Below are positions 12,174-24,319 of a DNA stretch of 64,000 bases, in pieces. The stretch is from Uranotaenia lowii. Lineage: Eukaryota; Arthropoda; Insecta; Diptera; Culicidae. Where the stretch lies: positions 27,385,976-27,449,975 of the forward strand of contig NC_073691.1 of the NCBI RefSeq assembly GCF_029784155.1, in the 5' to 3' direction. The notes under the pieces were generated by a model that worked only from the letters and a program-made list of their open reading frames with translations, did not search any database and had not been told where the DNA came from. How positions within the stretch are numbered: the stretch's first letter is position 1; each line of letters opens with the position of its first letter. Both the position numbers and the translations under genes were made by a program.

Positions 12174-12429
12174 CCGCCAACTCAAACTGCAATGGATACT
12201 CGAACTCCTCATCGGTAGCCCGCAACCGGTAGATCACCGAGCCCACTTGTGCATCCGCCGGAACCAGCACCAGTCGCATCCGGGTCGACGGATCAAACTT
12301 GGGATCCAACCCTTGCACCGTCCTCTGAACCACTGCCACCAACAACCAACAGCAGTAGTACCATATGGCTCGATGACTGTGGTGATGGAGGTTGAGGTTC
12401 CTAAACCTCGATCGCCCGGTGGGAAGCAT
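12174..12429 (-). CDS. Cadherin-family protein, first coding exon with signal peptide
   Basis: This exon encodes residues 1-85 plus the first base of codon 86. The ATG at 12429-12427 is chosen because a strong acceptor (a pyrimidine tract ending CCACAG) abuts it: the exon begins at 12430 with A followed by ATG, so the upstream exon(s) are untranslated. Upstream in-frame codons lie in the intron. Residues 1-20 are basic and His-rich, 21-34 (AIWYYCCWLLVAVV) form the hydrophobic core of a signal peptide, and cleavage is likely near residue 40. Residues 48-86 begin an extracellular repeat (MRLVLVPADA, VGSVIYRLRATDEE), matching the start of a cadherin domain. The donor is GGCG|GTAAGT, phase 1, which joins cleanly to the exon at 4238. 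The protein should be a secretory-pathway adhesion receptor; the membrane and cytoplasmic parts lie off the window. Which cadherin it is remains open (Cad86C-like by impression only). Confidence 0.88.
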
Positions 12430-12430
12430 T

Positions 12431-14044
12431 CTGTGGAAAGAGAGAAAGAAACGAAGGTTTATTAATAGGCAGTTCAGACTGGTCAAGTCAGAGTGATAAA
12501 ATGGGTTAATTTACGGTTATAACTTGGCAATTGACGAGGTCTAACTATAGAATGCTTTTGTGATGGTGATCGCACAATAATGGCCGAACCGAGTCGGGGG
12601 TGTCACCCGGTCGCTAATGAAGTCATTAGCGCTACACTGACAGTTGAGTTGAGTCGAGTCGTTCATTTCCTCGATGTCCCTCCACGTTACATTGTGAGCT
12701 AGGCGATTGATCGATCCATTGAGGTGGATCGACCTTACCCTATAGGAACACACCCTCAACGGGGACTTTTTCCTACGTCAATTTTTTTTTCTATTTCTTC
12801 TCAATGGTCCATTCTGTAATACTCAAACTTAGCTACCAAGTGCTTAGAAATTGCAATGGGAGGTGATCGCCAGTTGGCGATCACGGAACGCGTTATGGAA
12901 ATTAACGAGGAGTAGCTATGCTATGCTTTGTGAGGTAGATACACATATTTAAATATTAAACGCCCCATTCCGCGGTAACACAATGAATATGACAATTTAT
13001 CGATTATTCGGACACGATTTATGGAACATCAACAATCTCGGACGGTCGTTAATGTGTGCTAGAATGTTGTGTTAACGAGCTTCGTCATTGTCTTTCTACC
13101 CAAAGGGGCTACGATGAGAACACTTTTTTATATGGTAGTAAGAATGTCTCTTTTTCTAAGACTTTTTCTCAATAAATTACGTTTCAAATGAATAAAATCC
13201 CTGTCTGTGATCAATTAATTAATTAAGCTCTCTCATTCCGAGGAAGAGAGGGAACTCTAACTTGATCGATCCCGAATCCATAATTTATAGGGATTAAGTT
13301 GCGCTGAACCTTTCTTTGCAATCAGGCCTCAGATTATTCAGACAGGTGTGGGTTGCCGCTGGCGGCGCGGTGCTATTTAAAACCTTTGCTCTTGAAACTT
13401 TTATCGGCAACAATGACACCCGCTAACAGCGTTTTTCACGCGCTTCCACCCTCACCTGTATCTGAACTTACGTAGAACCTCTAACTGATCAGAAGTAGAA
13501 TCAACTTTAGGAACTTAAGAAACGATCTCCTGTTATAGAACGCGTCTGAGAACGTTCGTCGTCACCTAGAACAAACGCGCGATAAAGCTTAATTGAATAA
13601 GGTGATTTCTAGCCTTATCTAATCTTGTTCGCTCTAAAGGTGCGCTCTCTTATGTTAGACGAAGCCAATCGAAGACCAGTTAAGTCACATCATCGCAGTT
13701 CATAAATTAAAAAGCCTCCGCGCGTAGCCGGTTGAAATTGGCGATGGCGGCGGCAGCAGCCACAATCCAAACAAGGTCGATCGTAATGGCTAGAACTTGT
13801 ACATAGACAGATCGAGCCGTTCAATAGATTTCTCAACTCCGCCTCGAGTTATTCTTGGGGTGAGAATTGGTAGGTCTAACAGAAAGTTGTGTCGATTTGG
13901 TACCAATCCCAATTTATTTCCAACCAAAGTTGTTGAAAATGTAAGAAAAAAAATAAAAATATATGAAGAGAAGAATCGGGGACCTAGAGCACCCTATGGT
14001 ACTTCACATCAAAAATAGTTTTACCTAGTGACGAAGAGATTCAA
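12431..14044. other. Non-repetitive DNA upstream of the cadherin coding start
   Basis: The region is of normal complexity, unlike the satellites to its right, and should be 5' intron or promoter-proximal DNA of the cadherin gene. On the minus strand, CAG|GTGAG at 13458-13451 and TAC|GTAAGT just upstream could be donors of a 5' untranslated exon, with an arthropod-initiator-like TCAGTT near 13488. This is only suggestive. The open frame at 13797-14018 (plus) has no recognisable content. Confidence 0.35.
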
Positions 14045-14048
14045 TTAA

Positions 14049-14290
14049 CCCATTCGAGACGGAGGCCTTTTCACGACATTCGTACTTATAGTACTTTACT
14101 CTTACATATTTTTTATGTCGTTTGATTTTCATAAAAACCATTTCCCAATACATTTTGCCTAACATTTGCGGATTCCATTGGTATAAGAATATTATTTTTC
14201 CGAGCAATAGTAAACTCACAATGAAAGATTGTTCTGACAAAGGCACAAAAATTCCATTGCACACACGGTGTGCAATCGGTCTCGAACGGG
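14049..14290. mobile_element. Short TTAA-flanked inverted-repeat element (piggyBac-like MITE)
   Basis: The 242-bp element is bracketed by TTAA at 14045-14048 and 14291-14294. Its ends are inverted: CCCATTCGAGACGGA on the left, and CCCGTTCGAGACCGA on the right when read inward. A 9-bp-stem hairpin, ATTGCACAC with GTGTGCAAT, lies near the right end. TTAA duplication and CCC-starting ends are the hallmark of piggyBac-type transposition. It has no transposase, so it must have been mobilised in trans. Confidence 0.8.
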
Positions 14291-14384
14291 TTAAGGATAA
14301 GAGACTTGAATGATGAGAAATTTAAATTCATGTTAAATGAGTTGATTGGAATTTTCAATCATCTGCAAATAGGCCAGGTGTAAA

Positions 14385-17300
14385 AATTGAAAAATTTGAC
14401 ACATTTGAAAAATTTTAAAAAATTTGACAAAATAGATAAAATTTACCACGTTGACAAAAACTGAAAAAACTGATAAAATTAATAAAATTGAAAAAATTGG
14501 AATAAATGACTCAATTTTCAAAATTGACAAAATTGACAAAATTGGAAAAATTGACAAAATTGACAATATTGACAAATCGACAAAATTGACAACACTGACG
14601 GAATTGACGAAATTCACAGAATAAACAAAATTGAAAAAATTCACAGAATAAACAAAATTGACAAAATGACGAAATTTACAAAATTGACAAAATTAACAAA
14701 ACTGACAAAATTGACAAAATTGACAAAATTGACAAAATTGACAAAAATGACAAAATTAACAGAATTAACAAATATGACAAAATTGAAAAAAATTACAAAA
14801 TAAAGAATATTAAAAAAATTTACAAAATTGAAAAACATTGACAAAATTGACAAACTTGAGAAAATTGACAAATTTGCCAAAACTGACAAAATTGAGAAAA
14901 TTGACAAAATTTACAAAACTGGGAAAAATTACAAAATTTTAAATAAAATGACAAAATTAACAAAATTGACAAAATGAAAAAATTGTAAATAATCACAAAA
15001 TTGACAAAATTGACAAATTTGGCTAAATTGGAAAAATTAACAATAGATACAAAATAGGCAAAATTGACAATATTGCAGAAATTGACACAATTAAAAAAAT
15101 TCACAAAATTCACAACATAAAATTAAAGAAATTGACAAAATTGACAAATTGCTAAAATTTACAAAATTGAAAAATGGACAAAATTGACCAAATTGTAAAA
15201 ATTGACAAAATTGTTAAAATTAACAAAATTGTCAAAATTGAAAAACAAATGACAAACTTGACAAAATTCACAATATTCACAAAATTGTTAAAAATGACAT
15301 TTTCGACCAAATATATTTAATTGACAAAATTTGAGAAAAAAGAAGGAATGGACAAAATTGACAAAATTTGAGAAAAAAGACATTTTGGACAAAATAATCA
15401 AAATTGACAAAATAAACAAAAAAGACAAAATTGACAAAATTGACAAAATTGACTAAATTGGCAAATTTGAAAAAATTGCCAAAATTGCCAAAATTGACAA
15501 AATTGACAAAATTGACAAAATTGACAAAATTGACAAAATTGACAAAATTGACAAAATTGACAAAATTGACAAAATTGACAAAATTGACAAAATTGTCAAA
15601 ATTGACAAAATTGGCAAAATTGACAAAATTGACAAAATTTGCAAAATTGACAAAATTGACAAAATTGACAAAATTGACAAAATTGACAAAATTGACAAAA
15701 TTGACAAAATTGACAAAATTGACAAAATTGACAAAATTGACAAAATTGACAAAATTGACAAAATTGACAAAATTGACAAAATTGACAAAATTGACAAAAT
15801 TGACAAAATTGACAAAATTGACAAAATTGACAAAATTGACAAAATTGACAAAATTGACAAAATTGACAAAATTGACAAAATTGACTAAATTGACAAAGAT
15901 GACAAAACTTTTAAAATTGTCAAAATTGTCAAAATTGTCAAAATTGTCAAAACTGTCAAAATTTTCAATATTGTCAAAATTTTCAAAATTTTCAAAATTG
16001 TCGGAAATGTCAAAATTGTCAAAATTGTCTAAATTATCAAAATTGTCTAACATGCCAAAATTGCCAAACTGGTCAAAATTGTCAAGGTTGTCAAAATTTT
16101 CAAAATTGTCAAAAATGTCAATATTAACTACAAATTGTCAAAATTGTCAAAATTGTCAAAATTGTCAAAACTGACAGAATTGACAAAATTGACGAAATTG
16201 ACAAAATTGACAAAATTGACAAAATTGACAAAATTGGAAAAATTGACAAAATTGACAAAATTGACAAAATTGACAAAATTGACAAAATTGACAAAATTGA
16301 CAAAATTGACAAAATTGACAAAATTGACAAAATTGACAAAATTGACAAAATTGACAAAATTGACAAAATTGACAAAATTGACAAAATTGACAAAATTGAC
16401 AAAATTGACAAAATTGACAAAATTGACAAAATTGACAAAATTGACAAAATTGACAAAATTGACAAAATTGACAAAATTGACAAAATTGACAAAATTGCCA
16501 ACATTGACAAAATTGACAAAATTGACAAAATTGACAAAATTGACAAAATTGACAAAAATGTCAAAATTGACAAAATTGACAAAATTGACCAAATTGACAA
16601 AATTGACCAAATTGACAAAATTGACTAAATTGGCAAATTTGAAAAAATTGCCAAAATTGACAAAATTGACAAAATTGACAAAATTGACAAAATTGACAAA
16701 ATTGACAAAATTGACAAAATTGACAAAATTGACAAAATTGACAAAATTGTCAAAATTGACAAAATTGACAAAATTGACAAAATTGACAAAATTGACAAAA
16801 TTGACAAAATTGACAAAATTGACAAAATTGACAAAATTGACAAAATTGACAAAATTGACAAAATTGACAAAATTGACAAAATTGACAAAATTGACAAAAT
16901 TGACAAAATTGACAAAATTGACAAAGATGACAAAATTTTTAAAATTGTCAAAATTGTCAAAACTGTCAAAATTTTCAATATTTTCAAAATTTTCAAAATT
17001 TTCAAAATTGTCGGAACTGTCAAAATTGTCAAAATTGTCTAAATTATCAAAATTGTCAAACATGCCAAAATTGCCAAACTGGTCAAAATTGTCAAGGTTG
17101 TCAAAATTTTCAAAATTGTCAAAAATGTCAATATTAACTACAAATTGTCAAAATTGTCAAAATTGTCAAAATTGTCAAAATTGTCAAAATTGTCAAAACT
17201 GACAGAATTGACGAAATTGACAAAATTGACAAAATTGACAAAATTGACAAAATTGACAAAATTGAAAAAATTGACAAAATTGACAAAATTGACAAAATTG

Positions 17301-18200
17301 ACAAAATTGACAAAATTGACAAAATTGACAAAATTGACAAAATTGACAAAATTGACAAAATTGACAAAATTGACAAAATTGACAAAATTGACAAAATTGA
17401 CAAAATTGACAAAATTGACAAAATTGACAAAATTGACAAAATTGACAAAATTGACAAAATTGACAAAATTGACAAAATTGACAAAATTGACAAAATTGAC
17501 AAAATTGACAAAATTGACAAAATTGACAAAATTGACAAAATTGACAAAATTGACAAAATTGACAAAATTGACAAAATTGACAAAATTGACAAAATTGACA
17601 AAATTGACAAAATTGACAAAATTGACAAAATTGACAAAATTGACAAAATTGACAAAATTGACAAAATTGACAAAATTGACAAAATTGACAAAATTGACAA
17701 AATTGACAAAATTGATAAAATTGACAAAATTGACAAAATTGACAAAATTGACAAAATTGACAAAATTGACAAAATTTACAAAATTGTCAAAATTGTCAAA
17801 ATTGCCAAAAATGTAAAAATTGTCGAAATTGTCAAAATTGTCAAAATTGTCAAAATTGTGAAAGTTGTCAAAATTGTCAAAATTGTTAAAATTGTCAAAA
17901 TTGTCAAAATTATCAAAATTGTCAAAACATTCTAAATTGTCAAAATTGTCAAAATTGTCAAAATTGTCAAAATTGTCAAAATTGTCAAAATTGTCAAAAT
18001 TGTCAAAATTGTCAAAATTGTCAAAATTGTCAAATTGTCAAAAGACAAAATTGACAAAATTGACAAAAGTGACAAAATTTACAAAATTGTCAAAATGATC
18101 CAAATAAACAAAATTGGCAAAATTAAATAAATTCACAAAATTCAAAAAATTGTCAAAATTGTTGAAATTGACAAAATTGTCAAAATTGCCAAATAGCAAA
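14385..18200. repeat. 9-bp satellite array A (TTGACAAAA / TTGTCAAAA)
   Basis: 14385-15430 is a degenerate border, 15430-15895 near-perfect TTGACAAAA, 15896-16165 the TTGTCAAAA variant, 16165-16925 TTGACAAAA, 16925-17205 TTGTCAAAA, 17205-17775 nearly pure TTGACAAAA, and 17775-18200 decaying TTGTCAAAA. A block containing CATGCCAAAATTGCCAAACT recurs at 16051 and 17061, and ATATTAACTACAAATTGTC at 16121 and 17131, so there is a 1010-bp higher-order repeat. Long open frames on both strands (TKL, VNF, SIL repeats) arise only because the unit is nine bases with no stop; they are not annotated as genes. Confidence 0.95.
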
Positions 18201-19239
18201 TATAATAATAGTAGGAATATTCCTCACTCCCCAGAAACTTTAAGGACACATGAAATGCGCCTCCATGTGAGGAAAGTTCTTACGAACATGAATAAATGCT
18301 ATCGAGAAGACCTAAGTTGCCTTAGACTAAATTTCGAAAGCTTCTGGCGAACACTGTTAAGCTCATTATCACCAAAACTTTGTGTCCCGATCTGACAATT
18401 GTACTAAATACAACACAAGTATATCTTCTGTTTTTTTATATTATCTTTCATGATAAGTAAGTTGACTTCGTTAATAAATTTTATACTCAAAATATGATTT
18501 TGATTTATCGGTTCAACATATTTTGGAGTTTCCAAAAAATCAGATGTGCCTAAATGAAAAGTATTGAAAAGATCTAATTCTACTCGAAGAATTTTTTCCT
18601 TTACCAATTTATTCATTTTTAAAGAAATGCTGATTTCAATTTACCAAATGTGCTCCAGATAATAATAATAATAATAATGATGATGTGGTCATCAATAAAT
18701 CTCAAATCATATTGTAGAGTAGATTTTAGATCAATTTACTTAGTAAATTGTTGCCTTCTTATGATTTCTTTTATTAAATATTCAGTATTGTCCAAAAAGT
18801 GAAATTTCCATCAATGATTGTTCCAATTCAAATGACATTAGAATCTCAAATTGTAGATTTATTAGCATACTCGGTCAGTCGGGACCTTTTTTCCATTCGG
18901 CAGAAAACAACACAAATTGAGAACCATAGCAACATACTTTGCTACCTGAAGAAAAGTTGGAGTAGGCTGAAATTCCTATGTTGAAAATAAAACATAAACA
19001 AAATTTTCTGCGTGGTCATAGAAATGCAAGTTCAAACACGAACTTTTGTAGTTAAGACGCGAACCCACGGTTGATTGAAAGCATGTTCAGAGTTTCCTCA
19101 GTACCTCAATGCTTGAAATATCCTTCTAGTAAGAACTTTCTCCAGGAGGTGGTGCTGATATACATGTCCTTGCTGAAGTATATGAAGCATGCTGAGAGTT
19201 ACCAATGTTGATTATAATATGTTTGCAAATAGTCAAGAT
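18201..19239. other. Unique spacer between satellite arrays A and B
   Basis: About 1 kb of non-satellite DNA. It contains a short AATAAT/GATGAT microsatellite at about 18660-18685. The small open frames show no recognisable protein, and no RNA gene was seen. Confidence 0.6.
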
Positions 19240-22200
19240 TGTCAAAATAGTAAAAATTTTCAGAATTGTTAAAATTAACAAAATTAACAAAATTGACAAA
19301 ATTGACAAAATTGACAAAATTAACAAAATTGACAAAATTGACAAAACTAAAAAAATTTAAAAAATTGAAAAAATTAAAAAAATTGACAAAAGTGACAAAA
19401 TAAACCAAATTATAAAAATTGACAAAATTTGCAAAATCGACAAAATTGACAAAATTGACAAAAATGACAAAATTGACAAAATTGACAAAATTGACAAAAT
19501 TGACAAAATTGACAAAATTGACAAAATTGACAAAATTGACAAAATTGACAAAATTGACAAAATTGACAAAATTGACAAAATTGACAAAATTGACAAAATT
19601 GACAAAATTGACAAAATTGACAAAATTGACAAAATTGACAAAATTGACAAAATTGACAAAATTGACAAAATTGACAAAATTGACAAAATTGACAAAATTG
19701 ACAAAATTGACAAAATTGACAAAATTGACAAAATTGACAAAATTGACAAAATTGACAAAATTGCCAACATTTACAAAATTGACAAAATTGACAAAATTGA
19801 CAAAATTGACAAAATTGACAAAATTGACAAAATTGACAAAATTGACAAAATTGACAAAATTGAGAAAATTGACAAAATTGACAAAAATGTCAAAATTGAC
19901 AAAATTGACAAAATTGACCAAATTGACAAAATTGACAAAATTGACAAAATTGACAAAATTGTCAAAATTGACAAAATTGACAAAATTGTCAAAATTGACA
20001 AAATTGACAAAATTGACAAAATTGAAAAAATTGACAAAATTGACAAAATTGACAAAATTGACAAAATTGACAAAATTGACAAAATTGACAAAATTGACAA
20101 AATTGACAAAATTGACAAAATTGACAAAATTGACAAAATTGACAAAATTGACAAAATTGACCAAATTGACAAAATTGACAAAATTGACAAAATTGACAAA
20201 ATTGACAAAATTGACAAAATTGACAAAATTGACAAAATTGACAAAATTGACAAAATTGACAAAATTGACAAAATTGACAAAATTGACAAAATTGACAAAA
20301 TTGACAAAATTGACAAAATTGACAAAATTGACAAAATTGACAAAATTGACAAAATTGACAAAATTGACAAAATTGACAAAATTGACAAAATTGACAAAAT
20401 TGACAAAATTGACAAAATTGACAAAATTGACAAAATTGTTAAAATTTTCAAAATTGTCAAAATTGAAAAAAAATTAAAAAAATTGACAAAATTTCAAAAT
20501 TGAAAAAAATGACAAAAATTGTCGAAAATGGACAAAGCTGACAAAGTTGACGAATTTGAAAAAAAATGAAAAATTTTAAAAATTGACAAAATTGACAAAT
20601 TTGACAAATTTGACAAAATTGACAAAGTTGACAAGTTTACAAAACTGACAAAATTGACAAATTTTACAAAATTGACGAAGTTGACAAAATTGACAAAATT
20701 GACAAAATTGACAAAATTGACAAAATAAACAAAATTGACAAAATTGAAAAAATTGACAAAATTGACAAAATTGACAAAATTGATAAATTGACAAAATTGA
20801 CAAAATTGACAAATTTGACCAAATTGACAAAATTGACAAAATTGACAAAATTGACAAAATTGACAAAATTGACAAAATTGACAAAATTGACAAAATTGAC
20901 AAAATTGACAAAATTGACAAAATTGACAAAATTGACAAAATTGACAAAATTGACAAAATTGACAAAATTGACAAAATTGCCAACATTTACAAAATTGACA
21001 AAATTGACAAAATTGACAAAATTGACAAAATTGACAAAATTGACAAAATTGACAAAATTGACAAAATTGACAAAATTGACAAAATTGACAAAATTGACAA
21101 AATTGACAAAATTGACAAAATTGACAAAAATTGACAAAATTGACAAAATTGACAAAATTGACAAAATTGACAAAATTGACAAAATTGACAAAATTGACAA
21201 AATTGACAAAATTGACAAAATTGACAAAATTGCCAACATTTACAAAATTGACAAAATTGACAAAATTGACAAAATTGACAAAAATGTCAAAATTGACAAA
21301 ATTGACAAAATTGACCAAATTGACAAAATTGACAAAATTGACAAAATTGACAAAATTGACAAAATTGACAAAATTGTCAAAATTGACAAATTGACAAAAT
21401 TGTCAAAATTGACAAAATTGACAAAATTGAAAAAATTGACAAAATTGACAAAATTGACAAAATTGACAAAATTGACAAAATTGACAAAATTGACAAAATT
21501 GACAAAATTGACAAAATTGACAAAATTGACCAAATTGACAAAATTGACAAAATTGACCAAATTGACAAAATTGACAAAATTGACAAAATTGACAAAATTG
21601 ACAAAACTGACAAAATTGACAAAATTGACAAAATTGACAAAATTGACAAAATTGACAAAATTGACAAAATTGACAAAATTGACAAAATTGACAAAATTGA
21701 CAAAATTGACAAAATTGACAAAATTGACAAAATTGACAAAATTGACAAAATTGACAAAATTGACAAAATTGACAAAATTTACAAAATTGACAAAATTGAC
21801 AAAATTGACAAAATTGACAAAATTGACAAAATTGACAAAATTGACAAAATTGTCAAAATTGTTAAAATTATCAAAATTGTCAAAATTGAAAAAAAATTTA
21901 AAAAAATTGACAAAATTTCAAAATTGAAAAAAATGACAAAAATTGTCGAAAATTGACAAAGCTGACAAAGTTGACGAATTTGAAAAAAAATGAAAAATTT
22001 TAAAAATTGACAAATTTGACAAATTTGACAAAATTGACAAAGTTGACTAGTTGACAAAACTGACAAAATTGACAAATTTTACAAAATTGACGAAGTTGAC
22101 AAAATTGACAAAATTGACTTAATTGACAAAATAAACAAAATTGACAAAATTGAAAAAATTGACAAAATTGATACAATTAATAAATTGACAAAATTGACAA

Positions 22201-22600
22201 AATTGACAAACTTGACCAAATTGACAAAATTGACAAAATTGACAGAATTGACAAAATTGACAAATTTGTCAAAATCGTCAAAATTGACAAAATTGACGTC
22301 AATATTGACAAAATTGACAAAATTGACAAAGTGGACAAAATTGACAAAATCGACAAAAATGATAAATTATGCAAAATTGTTAAAATTGTACAAATCAACA
22401 AATTCCGAAGGTTGACAAAATTATCAAATGTGTCAAAATTTTCAAAATTTTCAAAATTGTCAAAATTGTCAAAATTGTCAAAATTGTCAGAAGTGACAAA
22501 ATTGTCCAAAATTGTCAAAATTTTCACTATTGTCAAAATTGTCAAAAATGGCATGATTTTCAAAATTGTCAAAAAATTTTTAAATTTTGAAAATTGTTAG
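19240..22600. repeat. 9-bp satellite array B (TTGACAAAA) with higher-order repeat
   Basis: Mostly TTGACAAAA, with variant units. A module marked by GACAAAGCTGACAAAGTTGA occurs at 20531 and 21955, an interval of 1424 bp, and its flanks (a block of TTGAAAAAAA-type units, GACAAATTTTACAAAATTGA) repeat in the same order. The marker GCCAACATTTAC occurs at about 19763, 20979 and 21232; a related GCCAACATTGAC lies in array A at about 16497, each followed by AAAAATGTCAAAATTGAC in three of the cases. From about 22260 rightwards TTGTCAAAA units and decay take over. Open frames through the array are artefacts of the 9-bp period. Confidence 0.95.
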
Positions 22601-23904
22601 AATGGTTTCAGGCGTGTAAAGTATTTGTCAGACCCAATCTTAAGTAAAGCAAAGAGACCGTTCATCTCTAAAAAAAAAAGTTACTGTCACCGTTTTTAGA
22701 GGGTAACGAAAGGAACAAAAAAAACGAGTTTCAGCTTTCAATAATTTATAGGTATTGGCAGCTGCCGTTCGCCGCTAGACTGTTTGCACAGAATTTCCTC
22801 AACCGAACCGACGACGTGTTTTGCCTATTGATTAGTCGCCTAACTAAAGTAAATGAGAGGTAGCTGCTGTTCAATTTGTTGGGTACTAACTTAGTGAGTG
22901 TTTCTCTGGGTAGCTGCTATTAGAGAGTGTTTGGAGTTGATATACGACCGGATTGGTACTGGCGATCGGCAGATTTGGAACGGATGCCGGCTTAAACCAG
23001 CTTCTAGACTTAAACCAGCAGACTTAGGCAATTTAGTTACTCAGATTCTGATCTCTGTGCCCTAAAGTGGTGAACGACCTTGTCAGGAATGTTGTTGCCA
23101 CCCCGTTTAGTTTCTCATGTGAAGTTTTCCTTCACGTCTTCTGCTTCCCCTCGAGAGAAGAATGTAAATTAAAATTTAATGAAACCTAAACCTCGGAGGC
23201 AAGAATTGAGGAAAAATTCTTGCCATAGAGAAACATTCACACTTGTTTCTTTCTAATGATAGTTTTTTTCCACTTTTTCTGGGTCACCAAGTGCAGAAAA
23301 TCTACCGTTAATCGGTTAACGATGATGATGGTCCTTTCACCTGGAGCAGCATAATCTTAAGAAGAGTGTAATCTTCCTAGCGATCTATGCTCAAATCTAG
23401 GCACCTCTTGGAGACTAACCGCGATTTGCGATTCACGCCCCGAAAACCGCAAAACCTCTCTTAGTCAATGCCGGCTGTGTGTCCCCACAGATGGATGCTG
23501 CCGGCAGCAATTAATTGCCGCCACTCGCTGCGGGGGTGATTTATCATTTTATTCTTGCGAGCCCTTAGGAGGTTCCCCGCTTCTGATTCATCCGGCTGAA
23601 AGGGCCATCTTATCAAGATCCCCTCAGAAAATAAGTAGGACTCAGGCATTTGTCATCTCAGGGCAAGTTGCCCCCGTTATGCGGTGATAATCTATTTGAA
23701 TTTGCGCTGCGATTCTATTCTGCCCCTTGCTGAGATCATAAGGGATTTTTTTTCTCTCTTCTGTCAAGAGATGAAGCACGTGCCCTCTTCTGAATGGGGT
23801 TTTGATCGTTATCTTCAGGTGACTTCCAATGATCGATGGACCTCATATCTTGTTTTCTAGTAAAAAAAAGCAAATTGAGGAATACAAACTTAAAACTTTG
23901 ACCA
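22601..23904. other. Unique DNA between satellite arrays
   Basis: About 1.3 kb of normal-complexity DNA, including a GC-richer part near 23300-23650. I see no splice-supported exon, RNA gene or mobile element. Open frames such as 23461-23649 (minus) have no recognisable content. Confidence 0.55.
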
Positions 23905-24165
23905 ATTTTATCAATTTTGTCAATTTTGACAATTTCGTCAATTTTGTCTATTTTGTCAATTTTGTCAATTTCGTCAATTTCGTCAATTTTGTCAATTTTG
24001 TCAATTTCGTCAATTTTGTCAATTTTGCCAATTTTGTCAATTTTTCAAAATTTGTCTAATTTTTCAAATTAGACAATTTTGTCATTTTTTTTAAACTTGT
24101 CTGTTTTGTCATTTTTTTTCAATTCGTCCGATCTTGACAATTCCGTCAATTTTCCAAATTTTGCA
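23905..24165. repeat. Short inverted block of the 9-bp satellite (TTTTGTCAA)
   Basis: About 25-30 units of TTTTGTCAA, the reverse complement of TTGACAAAA, with some TTTCGTCAA variants and a decayed right border. It is the same family as arrays A and B but in the opposite orientation, about 1.3 kb away. Confidence 0.9.
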
Positions 24166-24184
24166 ATTGTAAGTTTATACATTG

Positions 24185-24312
24185 CCTGGTCCATCGAGCC
24201 GGATTCTTTTACCCATAACAGCCGAACTCAGAAATCACTTGTGTTGAAAAAAATAGTCCTGACAACTCAGAAAGCCGGAGTGTCAACCAAAGGAATCCAG
24301 CTCGAAGGACCG
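24185..24312. repeat. Inverted pair of the TGGTCCWTCGAGCCGGATTC motif
   Basis: TGGTCCATCGAGCCGGATTC at about 24189 faces GAATCCAGCTCGAAGGACC at about 24292, making an inverted pair roughly 125 bp across. The same motif is found at 25318, 25434, 25555 and 29957. It could be the ends of a short element or a fragment of a larger retroelement. Confidence 0.55.
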
Positions 24313-24319
24313 TGTTAAA

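Noticed and set aside
14385..22600. CRISPR array or bacterial promoter (TTGACA) arrays
   Set aside because: The repeats have no spacers, and the TTGACA match to a -35 box is incidental to the 9-mer in a eukaryotic genome.
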